Part shown: piece by piece, positions 6,816 through 13,164 of the stretch
Position numbering within the stretch: the stretch's first letter is position 1
Layout: each line of letters starts with the position of its first letter
Source: Deinococcus sp.
GTDB taxonomy: Bacteria; Deinococcota; Deinococci; JACQHA01
DNA length: 15,309 nt
Direction of reading: 5' to 3'
Assembly: GCA_016199255.1 (NCBI GenBank)
Contig: JACQHA010000139.1
Span: 1 to 15,309 of the forward strand
Notes under the pieces: generated by a model
Databases searched by the model: none
What the model saw: only the letters and a program-made list of their open reading frames with translations
What the model was told of the DNA's origin: nothing
Translations under genes and position numbers: made by a program

Positions 6816-7458
6816 CTCCTTCAGCCACCCGCAGGCGCAGCACCTGCTCCGGCAGATCGGCGGTGATCCGGTCGCCATTGCGCAGGGTAAAAGTGAAGTT
6901 CCGCCCACCGGAGGCGCGCAACGCACTGCGCAGCTGGCGCACGGCGATCTGGGCAGCACCGAACCCGGTCTGGACGTTGAGCACTTCGGTCTCAATCACC
7001 CCACTGAGCCAGTCATTATTCACCAAGATGATCTGGTCCGGTCCAGGCGGGGTATCCACCACCGGGAAGGCCAGGACGTTAATCAGCGGCCAGGAAACCG
7101 CCAGGGGAGTGGCTGACCCGGTAATCTGGAAGCTGATCCCCGGCCCGGCCGGCATCCCGGTGATCCGGTCGCCGTTCTGGAAGAATAGGATGGTCACCTC
7201 GCTCCGCTGGTCCACGGCGAAGCGCGTCTGCTGCACTGCAAAGCGCACCAGCTGGCGCGGCACCGCCAGCGTCCCCAAGAGCGATTCTATGCCAATGGTG
7301 GCGTCCACCACCTGCCCGATCAGCCGGTCCCCATTGCGGAACAGCACCGTGTCTGCCTGCACCACTGGCAGCTGGCTCAGCTCCGGCGGCTGGGGCTGGG
7401 CTAGCGCCCAGCTTAATACAAGCAGGGCCAAGACAGATTGCACAGTTCTGAGCTTCAT
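6754..7458 (-). CDS. Secreted four-repeat 'NGDR' protein of unknown function
   Basis: A 234-aa exported protein. A signal peptide (MKLRTVQSVLALLVLSWALA) ends at an ALA-Q site near residue 20 with no lipobox. The mature part is built from four repeats of about 46-53 residues, each opening with a strand-turn motif: LFRNGDRLIGQV (39-50), FFQNGDRITGMP (92-103), LVNNDWLSGVIE (145-156) and LRNGDRITADL (192-202). Each continues with alternating hydrophobic residues and a hydrophobic closing strand, suggesting small all-beta modules. NGDR.TG repeats occur in secreted or outer-membrane-associated bacterial proteins of unclear role; I do not assign a function. The ATG at 7458 is preferred because AGGAGGT sits 5-6 nt upstream and the signal peptide begins there. 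It starts 43 nt after vapC on the same strand. The third repeat is degenerate (NND for NGD). Confidence 0.75.
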   Translation of the reverse strand: MKLRTVQSVLALLVLSWALAQPQPPELSQLPVVQADTVLFRNGDRLIGQVVDATIGIESLLGTLAVPRQLVRFAVQQTRFAVDQRSEVTILFFQNGDRITGMPAGPGISFQITGSATPLAVSWPLINVLAFPVVDTPPGPDQIILVNNDWLSGVIETEVLNVQTGFGAAQIAVRQLRSALRASGGRNFTFTLRNGDRITADLPEQVLRLRVAEGATLELTVRGDNLLAMFPGEA

Positions 7459-7501
7459 CAGTGACCTCCTATTCAAATTGCGGCGCACCGCGGGCAACGT
7501 G

Positions 7502-7891
7502 TCACCCCCTCAGCGGTAGGAGACGAAGACCCCCTATGGGGTAGTCCTTGACGTTGTTGGTGACAATGACAGCCCGCTGCTCTTCGGCGACCGCTGCGAC
7601 TAGAGTGTCGGCGGTGGAGAGCGCTACGCCTTTTCGGGCGAAGTCGTGGCGGTAGATGCCGGCTTGTCGAGCAGCTTCCCAAGTAATTTCCCAGTACTGA
7701 AGCGCACCGACGAACTCATCCCAGCCGGGTCGTTGCGCCGGCGAGAGCCCCGCGTAGAACTCAGCCACATTCACCGCGCATACCGCTAGCTCATGACCAT
7801 CTTCGATCATTTGCATGACGCGGGATCGGGCAGGCTCCCGCCCTTTAGAGAAGTCGATCAAGGCCGTGGTGTCAAGCAGATAGCGAGTCAC
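7502..7891 (-). CDS. vapC: VapC-type PIN-domain toxin ribonuclease
   Basis: A 129-aa single-domain PIN protein, the ribonuclease toxin of a type II toxin-antitoxin pair. The acidic metal-binding set is intact: LLDTTALID with Asp7, VAEFYAGLS with Glu44, LSTADTLVAA with Asp95, and the closing TNNVKDYP with Asn113 and Asp116. VapC toxins cut specific tRNAs or rRNA when free of antitoxin; the target here cannot be predicted. The start is GTG (complement of 7889-7891), overlapping the TGA of vapB as GTGA, the classic antitoxin-first arrangement. The toxin looks active because no catalytic residue is missing. Confidence 0.92.
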   Translation of the reverse strand: MTRYLLDTTALIDFSKGREPARSRVMQMIEDGHELAVCAVNVAEFYAGLSPAQRPGWDEFVGALQYWEITWEAARQAGIYRHDFARKGVALSTADTLVAAVAEEQRAVIVTNNVKDYPIGGLRLLPLRG

Positions 7892-8157
7892 TTGGGCCTT
7901 AGCCGGGCATCATCTGCCCTGCGAGAAGAGCGCACCCACTGTGCAGCGGCCTCGCTCGTCTCCCATCCGGGGACATCTACGTCAGCCAGCGAGCCCACGA
8001 CCTTCCGCGCCGCACGAGCCAGCCTCAAGCGAGCAAGCTTCTCTGCAACAGCATCGGCAAAGAACTTGCTGCGACTACGACGTCCAACAACACTGTCGAC
8101 CCTCTCAAGTAAGTCCTTAGGTATCACAACATGAGTTCTCGTCTTGTCCTTGGCCAT
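7888..8157 (-). CDS. vapB: VapB-type ribbon-helix-helix antitoxin
   Basis: An 89-aa partner of the PIN toxin. The N-terminal RTHVVIPKDLLERVDSVVG (about 7-25) followed by RSRSKFFADAVAEKL (27-41) is a CopG/RHH-type DNA-binding fold: a beta strand that inserts in the major groove, then two helices. The C-terminal half (VPGWETSEAAAQWVRSSRRA, 62-81) is the likely toxin-neutralising segment. The ATG at 8157 is taken as the start because GAGGTG lies about 9 nt upstream; an ATG at 8172 overlaps that site and is less likely. The product should repress its own promoter, predicted at 8193-8201. It overlaps vapC by 4 nt. Confidence 0.88.
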   Translation of the reverse strand: MAKDKTRTHVVIPKDLLERVDSVVGRRSRSKFFADAVAEKLARLRLARAARKVVGSLADVDVPGWETSEAAAQWVRSSRRADDARLRPK

Positions 8158-8192
8158 GATGGCACACCTCATTGGGCCCCAGGTATGGGACT

Positions 8193-8201
8193 ACTATATC
8201 A
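8193..8201 (-). promoter_or_regulatory. Extended -10 promoter candidate for vapBC
   Basis: On the minus strand the 73-bp spacer after comM contains TGATATAGT: a TG dinucleotide, one base, then TATAGT (complement of 8193-8198). This is an extended -10 element placing the start about 30 nt before the vapB ATG at 8157. A TTGACG lies too close upstream to be its -35. The spacing suggests vapBC has its own promoter independent of comM. Confidence 0.42.
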
Positions 8202-8230
8202 CACAATCGTCAAGCGCTACGGACTGTCCC

Positions 8231-9745
8231 CTACCCCAGCCGGGGCCTATAGGTAATAGCCTCGGCCAAGTGCGCCTCGCCAAGGTGCTCCTCGCTGGCT
8301 AGGTCAGCAATGGTGCGCGCCAGCTTCAAGAGCCGGTGGCACCCCCGCGCGGTCAGGCCCAGCACCCGCACCGCCTCGCGCAACAGCGACTCTGGCCCCG
8401 GCCCCAATAGGCAGTGGCGGCGCAGTTCCGCTACCATCAAGCTGGCATTGGGCTTCCCCTGCCGCGTTTCCGCCCTAGCCCTGGCCCGCTTCACCCGCTC
8501 CCCCACCACGGCTGAGGCTTCCCCCGGGGTGCTGGACAGTAGTTCTGGCTCCCCTACTCGGGGCACTTCTAGATGCAGGTCAATGCGGTCTAAAAGTGGC
8601 CCCGACAGCCGGGACAAATATCGCGCCCGGGCGCCTGGGGAGCAGCTGCACTGCCGCACCAGATCCCCAAAGAAGCCGCACGGGCAGGGATTCCAGGCTA
8701 AGACCAGGGAAAACCTGGCTGGATAAGTTAGCGAGGCCTGGGCACGGGCAATAGTTACCTGGCCGTCTTCTAGCGGCGCTCGCAGCGCCTCCAGGGCACT
8801 GCGCCGGAACTCCGGCGCCTCGTCTAAGAACAGCACACCACAGTGCGCCAGGCTCACCTCCCCTGGCCGGGGCACCGAGCCGCCGCCAATCAGCCCGGCG
8901 TCAGAAACACTGTGGTGGGGGCTGCGGAAAGGACGGTGCCGCACCAGCCCGCAGCCCGGCGGGATAACCCCCGCCACCGAGTGCACCTGGGTCACCTCCA
9001 GCGCCTCAGCACTGGACAGCGCCGGCAGGATGGTGGGCAGGCGCTGCGCCAGCATGGTCTTGCCTGAGCCAGGAGGCCCCATAAGACTCAGGTTGTGCCC
9101 GCCGGCGGCAGCAATCTCCAGGGCCCGCCGGGCGTGCGCCTGGCCCTTGATCTCCGCCAGATCCACCTGGGGCATCGGAGGAGGAACCCCTTCCCCCGGG
9201 TCCACCTGGGGCAGCGCCAAATCGCCCCGCAGCAACGCTGCTGCCTCTGCCAGGCTAGCTGGGGCGTAAACCGCTAGCTCACTGACAATCGCTGCCTGGG
9301 GGCCAGTGGCTGGCGGCAGGAACACCCGCCGGTAGCCCTGGGCCCGCGCCCCCAGGGCAATGGCAATCCCTCCCGCCACATGGCGCACTCCCCCATCCAG
9401 CGACAGCTCGCCACACACCAGAACGTCCCCCAGGCTCTCAGGGGGCAGTTGCCCTGACGCCGCCAGGATCCCCAGGGCAATGGGCAGGTCAAAGGCTGGC
9501 CCTTCTTTGCGAATATCGGCCGGGGCTAAGTTCACGGTGATGCGCTGCTGGGGGAAACTAAAGCCCGAGTTCTTCAGCGCTGAACGCACCCGCTCCCGGG
9601 CCTCCTGCACCGCCGCATCGGGCAAGCCCACCAGGTGAAACCCCGGGAAGCCATTGGCAATATCCACTTCCACCTGCACCACCAACGCAGTGATCCCCTG
9701 GATTGCCGCCGAGGTGACTCTGGCCAGCATGACGTAGCCGGACAC
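8231..9745 (-). CDS. comM: ComM/YifB-family AAA+ ATPase (Mg-chelatase-like protein)
   Basis: A 504-aa cytoplasmic ATPase. In competent bacteria ComM is a hexameric helicase that drives branch migration during natural transformation; it is also widespread in bacteria not known to be competent. The N-terminal Lon-protease-like domain begins LARVTSAAIQGITALVVQVE and includes GFPGFHLVGLPDAAVQEARE (32-51) and LAPADIRKEGPAFDLPIALG (73-92). The ATPase domain has Walker A GPPGSGKT (223-230), SPHHSVSDAGLIGGG (275-289), Walker B VLFLDEAPEF (304-313), and WNPCPCGFFGD with CSC, the family's Cys-rich insert (351-368). The start is a GTG at 9745 preceded by GGAGG at 7-nt spacing; an ATG at 9730 gives the more usual MLARV start. 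All motifs are intact. It precedes vapBC by 73 bp. Confidence 0.93.
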   Translation of the reverse strand: MSGYVMLARVTSAAIQGITALVVQVEVDIANGFPGFHLVGLPDAAVQEARERVRSALKNSGFSFPQQRITVNLAPADIRKEGPAFDLPIALGILAASGQLPPESLGDVLVCGELSLDGGVRHVAGGIAIALGARAQGYRRVFLPPATGPQAAIVSELAVYAPASLAEAAALLRGDLALPQVDPGEGVPPPMPQVDLAEIKGQAHARRALEIAAAGGHNLSLMGPPGSGKTMLAQRLPTILPALSSAEALEVTQVHSVAGVIPPGCGLVRHRPFRSPHHSVSDAGLIGGGSVPRPGEVSLAHCGVLFLDEAPEFRRSALEALRAPLEDGQVTIARAQASLTYPARFSLVLAWNPCPCGFFGDLVRQCSCSPGARARYLSRLSGPLLDRIDLHLEVPRVGEPELLSSTPGEASAVVGERVKRARARAETRQGKPNASLMVAELRRHCLLGPGPESLLREAVRVLGLTARGCHRLLKLARTIADLASEEHLGEAHLAEAITYRPRLG

Positions 9746-9814
9746 TCCGGCTCCTCCACCTGGTGTATGGCCAGAGTAGGGGCGAACATCACGAGTGGGA
9801 CCGCGGTGGCATCG

Positions 9815-9822
9815 TATACGAT
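9815..9822 (+). promoter_or_regulatory. Possible -10 element giving a leaderless MFS transcript
   Basis: TATACGAT lies just upstream of the GTG at 9829, with no Shine-Dalgarno match between them. A transcript started 6-8 nt after this box would begin at or near the GTG, so the mRNA would be leaderless, a layout common in Deinococcota and some actinobacteria. No convincing -35 is visible. Confidence 0.33.
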
Positions 9823-9828
9823 AGGGCC

Positions 9829-11268
9829 GTGCTAAGCGCCGCCGACACCAAGCGCGGGCTCCGGCTGGGCTTTTACGACGGCATGTGCTCGGTGGTGATG
9901 GGCACCCTCACCAGCGGAGTGTTCCTCACCGGCTTTGCCCTGGCTCTGGGGGCCACGGAGCTGCAAATCGGCATTCTGGCCGCCCTTCCCCCTTTCGCCA
10001 ATCTGGCCCAGCTCCTGGCCGCCTACTTACTGGAGCGCAGCGGCCGGCGTAAGTGGCTGTGTGTAGGCGGCGCCGCCTTGAGCCGGGGACTATGGCTTTT
10101 GACTGTGGCTCTACCCTTCGCAGTTATCGGCCCAGGGAAGCCCGTGTGGGTACTGTCAGCCATTATTGGCGGCTCCTCAGTGTTTTTCGCCATGTCCAGC
10201 ACCGCCTGGCAGTCCTGGATGCGCGATTTAGTACCCGGCTCCATGCGGGGTCGCTACTTTGCCCGGCGCACCCAGCTCCAGGCGGCAGTAGGCATCGCTG
10301 CGTCGCTGGCCGCCGGATGGTTCATCGACTACTGGAAGGCTGAGTACCCCAGAAACCTGACTATGGGCTTCGCGCTACTCTTTACGGTGGGCGTGCTCTT
10401 TGGCCTACTGGGACTCTTGCCGCTAGGCCTTACCCCAGAGCCGCCGGCCCACCTGTCGGCCAGGCAGCCCTTCTGGCGGCTACTATCCCTGCCCTTTCGC
10501 GACCGGAACTTCCGCCGGCTCATGGCTTACGCCATGGCCTGGGCTTTCTCCACAGCACTGGCCAGCACCTTCTTCATTGTGTACATGCTCAATGACATCA
10601 GGCTGGACTATGCCCAAGTCGTGATCTTTTCCTTTTTTGACCAGGGCATGAACCTGCTCAGCCTGGGCCTGTGGGGCCGCCTCACTGACCGCTACGGCAA
10701 CAAGCCGGTGATCCTGTTTGGCGGCCTTTTGGCTTCCACCACTGCCTTCTGCTGGATCTTTGCTGCTCCCGGCCACTACGCTATTATTCCCATCATCTAC
10801 CTGATTAACGGCTTTGCCTTTGCTGGCATTGGCCTGGCCTCAGGGAACATCCTGCTCAAGGTATCGCCTAACGAGCACAACGCCGTATACATCTCGGTGT
10901 ACAGCGTGCTGGTAGGCTTTGCCGGCGCGCTGGCCCCCATATTAGGCGGGTACCTGGCGCAGTCCTTTGAAGGCCGTGAGCTGTGGATCTCGTTCTCCTA
11001 CAGCGACTACGGCCGGCTCAGTGTCTTGCCGGTACTGAAGCTCCGGCACTTTCATTTTCTCTTCTTGCTCTCGTCTTTGTGTCGCTTTTTGTCCAACAGC
11101 CTTCTAGTGGCAGTGCGCGAGGAAGGCGAGGCCCCAGTGCATGAGCTGGTGCGGGCCAGCCTGCGCACGCTGGGCACCGTGGCTAGTGCCAGGAACCTGG
11201 TGACTCGCCTGGTGCGCAAGCCCCAGCGCCACAGGGAGGCGCTGCCAGAGCAGACTCCTAAAGAGTGA
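9829..11268 (+). CDS. Major facilitator superfamily transporter
   Basis: A 479-aa inner-membrane carrier with about 12 hydrophobic segments. The hallmark loop between helices 2 and 3 is visible as AYLLERSGRRKW (65-76), and its equivalent in the second half as LWGRLTDRYGNKPV. After the last helix there is a long polar, Arg-rich tail of about 70 residues ending in LPEQTPKE. The substrate cannot be read; the next same-strand gene beyond the IS is a glycoside hydrolase, so a sugar or oligosaccharide is plausible. The GTG at 9829 is chosen because the protein then begins SAADTKRGLRLGFYDG, a short cytoplasmic lead into helix 1; an ATG at 9763 would add 22 unconvincing residues and overlap the region just before comM. 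The gene stops right at the left hairpin of the IS and does not appear truncated. Confidence 0.85.
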   Translation: MLSAADTKRGLRLGFYDGMCSVVMGTLTSGVFLTGFALALGATELQIGILAALPPFANLAQLLAAYLLERSGRRKWLCVGGAALSRGLWLLTVALPFAVIGPGKPVWVLSAIIGGSSVFFAMSSTAWQSWMRDLVPGSMRGRYFARRTQLQAAVGIAASLAAGWFIDYWKAEYPRNLTMGFALLFTVGVLFGLLGLLPLGLTPEPPAHLSARQPFWRLLSLPFRDRNFRRLMAYAMAWAFSTALASTFFIVYMLNDIRLDYAQVVIFSFFDQGMNLLSLGLWGRLTDRYGNKPVILFGGLLASTTAFCWIFAAPGHYAIIPIIYLINGFAFAGIGLASGNILLKVSPNEHNAVYISVYSVLVGFAGALAPILGGYLAQSFEGRELWISFSYSDYGRLSVLPVLKLRHFHFLFLLSSLCRFLSNSLLVAVREEGEAPVHELVRASLRTLGTVASARNLVTRLVRKPQRHREALPEQTPKE

Positions 11269-11272
11269 CACT

Positions 11273-11295
11273 CCCAGCCCCCTAAAGGGGGCGGG
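11273..11295. repeat. IS end hairpin beside the MFS gene (right end in tnpB direction)
   Basis: An imperfect palindrome: CCC (11273-11275), an unpaired A (11276), GCCCCC (11277-11282), loop TAAA, GGGGGC (11287-11292), GGG (11293-11295). On the tnpB strand the unpaired base is a T, which matches the extrahelical T in the recognition hairpins of IS608. It corresponds base for base with the hairpin at 13099-13121 except for the loop and one covarying pair. Confidence 0.82.
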
Positions 11296-11480
11296 CTTCT
11301 AGGCGACCTCCGCGGTGTGGCCCGCCTCTTGCGAGGCCCTGGCGCGGCGTGATCCCACGGCAGGCGGTTGATCCGCGAACTCACCTGGACAACACGGGTG
11401 CAAACGGGCGGTGACACCCTCCCCGTGGCCCGTGTCCGGGCAACTACTACGTTCCGGTTCTTGCGACCGGGGGCAGTTCT
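11273..11480 (-). ncRNA. Predicted omega-RNA (right-end guide RNA) of TnpB, overlapping the tnpB 3' end
   Basis: TnpB proteins of IS200/IS605 elements are guided by an RNA from the 3' end of tnpB through the right end, with the guide taken from flanking host DNA. On the minus strand this region, inside the last 60 or so tnpB codons and beyond, has a stem GCGG-atcaa-CCGC (11364-11376), a stem GCCTC-GCAA-GAGGC with a GNRA loop (11324-11337) and the IS end hairpin (11273-11295). The guide would then be antisense to the last MFS codons (about 11250-11270). Start, boundaries and expression are inferred from family knowledge. Confidence 0.42.
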
Positions 11481-12639
11481 TCATTCCACCTCCGGACCCT
11501 TGTACGGGACCGGGCCGTAGATACGTGATCCTCTGGGGGAACTCGATCTTTTCTCCGTAGGCGATAGGGTGCATGTTGGCGCTCCCCACCACGTCGCGGT
11601 GGCCGCGGAACCCGCAATTGTTGCACACCCATGCACGACCCTTGGGCCGCTGGCGGTGGCCGCATTCAGGACACCGGCTGGAGGTTCCCCTCTCCGTGCC
11701 GGTGAAGCACACGATGCGGCTCTGTTCACTCTTGTGCGCCAGATAGTCGATGTCCCGGCCGTACTCCCACTGGGACATTCGCTGGTTGTGGTGCCGCCCG
11801 GCTGACCGGGCTCGTACCCCGTCCGGGTTGCCGACGTAGAGTCTGCCCACCCCGTGCTGTTTGCAAAACTCGACCACCTTTCGCATGCCTTTGTGGCGCA
11901 GATCGCGGACCTGGCGCTCGACCCGGGCGCTGACTTTGCCGCGGGCGCGCTGCAGCTTCCGCCAGTGACGAGAGCCTTGCTTGCACCGGGACCGCTGCTT
12001 GGCGATCTCGCCGAACGCCTGGTGCAACCAGCGCTTGGCCGATCGGATCCCGCGTCCTGAGACCACCAACGCCGCGCCGGTGTCCGTCGTGACCGCCGCC
12101 TGGTGGATCTGCCCCAGGTCGGCGGTGGCGCGCGCGGTCCCCGGCGGCGCTTCCGCTGGGACAACTGGTACGGAGACATGCAACTCGTAGCCGTTGCTCC
12201 AGACGATCTTGCAGGCGCCGGCGTTCTCAGGGACCTCCACCCGCAGGACGACGGACCGGCGCCCGCGTCCCATGGGGAGCACGACGCGCCCCGGCGCCAC
12301 GCCGATCGCTTGCGCGGGCCAGAGCAGCGGATAGAACCACTTATCCTTGTACGGGTAGCGCAGCTGGGGATGCTGTCGCTTCCACTGGCGCGTGGTCTCG
12401 ACGTTGGCCAGGAACGCGTGGCAGATCATCTGGACCGTCTGGCTGTGCAGGGCGAATCGACCCTTGGTCGCCTTCTGCAGGTCATCCCGGTTGGGCCAGC
12501 GCGTACCCTGCCGTCGTGCCTCCAGGTGGATGTCCCGGCACAGGCTCCAGACCCGGGCCGCTTCCACTTGCGCGTCGTACAGCCGCCGGAAGAGCGATGG
12601 CGGCAGGTTGCCCAACCGGCAAATGCGCACAGTCTCCAT
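11299..12639 (-). CDS. tnpB: TnpB, RNA-guided DNA endonuclease family (IS605 OrfB)
   Basis: A 446-aa TnpB. The N-terminal region (METVRICRLGNLPPS, then RWPNRDDLQKATKGRFALHS) is followed by a RuvC-like nuclease: first Asp in ATADLGQIHQAAV (Asp174), a helical bridge rich in Arg/Lys (207-262), a second-site segment VGRLYVGNPDGVR (264-276), conserved RHHNQRMSQWEYGRDIDYLA (282-301), a zinc ribbon with Cys323, 326, 339 and 342, and the third Asp in GHRDVVGSANM (Asp349). The usual Glu at the second site is not present: Asn271 with Asp273 lies there instead. About 85 further residues follow, overlapping the predicted omega-RNA. The ATG at 12639 begins METVR; an upstream extension to 12855 would run antisense through tnpA and is rejected. 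GATAAT lies just upstream. The frame is unbroken. Confidence 0.9.
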   Translation of the reverse strand: METVRICRLGNLPPSLFRRLYDAQVEAARVWSLCRDIHLEARRQGTRWPNRDDLQKATKGRFALHSQTVQMICHAFLANVETTRQWKRQHPQLRYPYKDKWFYPLLWPAQAIGVAPGRVVLPMGRGRRSVVLRVEVPENAGACKIVWSNGYELHVSVPVVPAEAPPGTARATADLGQIHQAAVTTDTGAALVVSGRGIRSAKRWLHQAFGEIAKQRSRCKQGSRHWRKLQRARGKVSARVERQVRDLRHKGMRKVVEFCKQHGVGRLYVGNPDGVRARSAGRHHNQRMSQWEYGRDIDYLAHKSEQSRIVCFTGTERGTSSRCPECGHRQRPKGRAWVCNNCGFRGHRDVVGSANMHPIAYGEKIEFPQRITYLRPGPVQGSGGGMKNCPRSQEPERSSCPDTGHGEGVTARLHPCCPGEFADQPPAVGSRRARASQEAGHTAEVA

Positions 12640-12646
12640 AGCTGGT

Positions 12647-12675
12647 ATTATCACAGATGGAGAGGTGGCATGCAA
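12647..12675 (-). promoter_or_regulatory. Possible tnpB promoter inside the tnpA start
   Basis: On the minus strand TTGCAT (complement of 12670-12675) and GATAAT (complement of 12647-12652) are 17 nt apart. Transcription would begin at about 12640, one base from the tnpB ATG at 12639, giving a leaderless mRNA. The -35 covers the tnpA start codon, so the divergent genes would compete for this 30-bp spacer. Confidence 0.38.
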
Positions 12676-13068
12676 ACCGGAAAAACCCGTTGGACGCACT
12701 ATCACATCGCCTACCATTTCGTGTGGATTCCGAAGTACCGGCGGCGGATTCTGATCGGTGAGGTCCGGGCGGAGACGAAGCGATTGATCGCTGAGTGCTG
12801 TGATCGCCACGGTCTCGCTCTCCTTGCCATGGAAACGGATGACGATCACGTCCATGTCTTTGTCTCAGCCCCACCGCGGTTCAGTCCGGCGGATATCGCC
12901 GGGCTGCTCAAGGGATACAGTTCCAGGTACCTGCGCGAGAGGTTCCCAAACCTCAAGAATAAGTGCAGGAAGGAACACCTCTGGACCCAGGCGTACTACG
13001 TCGGCACGGCGGGAAACGTCTCCGCCGAAGTCATCCGGCGGTATATCCAGGCATGCCCAGGAAAGTAG
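12670..13068 (+). CDS. tnpA: TnpA, Y1 HUH single-strand transposase (IS200/IS605 family)
   Basis: A 132-aa transposase that cuts and rejoins single-stranded DNA at the IS hairpins. The N-terminal THYHIAYHFVWIPKYRRRIL (9-28) and the HUH pair His60-Val61-His62 in DDDHVHVFVSAPP are intact; LLKGYSSRYLRERFP (79-93) and LWTQAYYVGTAGNVS (104-118) match the family. The nucleophile is predicted as Tyr125 in the C-terminal helix VIRRYIQACPGK. Family members normally have Gln four residues after this Tyr (YI..Q), a metal ligand in the IS608 enzyme; here that position is Cys129. GGAGAGGTGGC precedes the ATG as ribosome binding site. The chain ends only 3 residues after Cys129, shorter at the C-terminus than IS608 TnpA (about 155 aa). 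Confidence 0.92.
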   Translation: MQTGKTRWTHYHIAYHFVWIPKYRRRILIGEVRAETKRLIAECCDRHGLALLAMETDDDHVHVFVSAPPRFSPADIAGLLKGYSSRYLRERFPNLKNKCRKEHLWTQAYYVGTAGNVSAEVIRRYIQACPGK

Positions 13069-13098
13069 GTTACGTGGCTTCAGGGGCGGCGCTTTCAT

Positions 13099-13121
13099 CC
13101 CAACCCCCTGAAGGGGGTGGG
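13099..13121. repeat. IS end hairpin beside the glycoside hydrolase gene (left end in tnpB direction)
   Basis: An imperfect palindrome: CCC (13099-13101), an unpaired A (13102), ACCCCC (13103-13108), loop TGAA, GGGGGT (13113-13118), GGG (13119-13121). It has the same bulge and stem lengths as 11273-11295. The pair G11277-C11292 there is A13103-T13118 here, so both halves changed together and pairing is kept. Between it and tnpA lies GGCGGCGCTTTCATCC; outside it, the palindrome CTTTTAAAAG (13137-13146) is near the probable insertion boundary. Confidence 0.82.
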
Positions 13122-13164
13122 AATCCCCGCGCCGATCTTTTAAAAGCTTCCCCTAGGAGGCAGT

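Larger units (their letters stand above)
11269..13146. mobile_element. IS200/IS605-family insertion sequence, divergent tnpB-tnpA (IS605 layout)
   Basis: About 1.87 kb holding tnpB (minus) and tnpA (plus), divergent across a 30-bp spacer. At each outer end is a nearly identical imperfect palindrome, at 11273-11295 and 13099-13121, as expected for TnpA recognition hairpins. By IS605 convention, reading in the tnpB direction, the left end is at the high-coordinate side and the right end is beside the MFS stop. IS200/IS605 elements move as single strands with no terminal inverted repeats or target duplication, so the exact ends given here are approximate; the true cut sites should lie within about 10-25 nt outside each hairpin. 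The insertion separates a transporter gene from a glycoside hydrolase gene read in the same direction. Confidence 0.88.

Noticed and set aside
8158..8230. TTGACG upstream of vapB as a -35 box
   Set aside because: It lies only about 9 nt before TATAGT, too close for a sigma70 pair; the TG-extended -10 is the better reading.
11481..12179. Long minus-strand ORF of 232 codons inside tnpB, and several plus-strand ORFs opposite it
   Set aside because: Composition is Arg/Ser/Pro-rich with no motif; these are shadow frames of the GC-rich tnpB gene.
12640..12855. Upstream extension of tnpB to an ATG at 12855
   Set aside because: It would add 72 residues read antisense through tnpA, with no family resemblance; METVRICRLG at 12639 is the normal TnpB start.
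12103..13068. In-frame plus-strand extension of tnpA back to 12103
   Set aside because: The added residues are antisense to tnpB and unlike any transposase; the ribosome binding site GGAGAGGTGGC marks the ATG at 12670.
11269..13146. CRISPR array or Cas12-type system around tnpB
   Set aside because: No repeat-spacer pattern was seen and the neighbour is a Y1 transposase, so this is an IS605 element, not a CRISPR locus.
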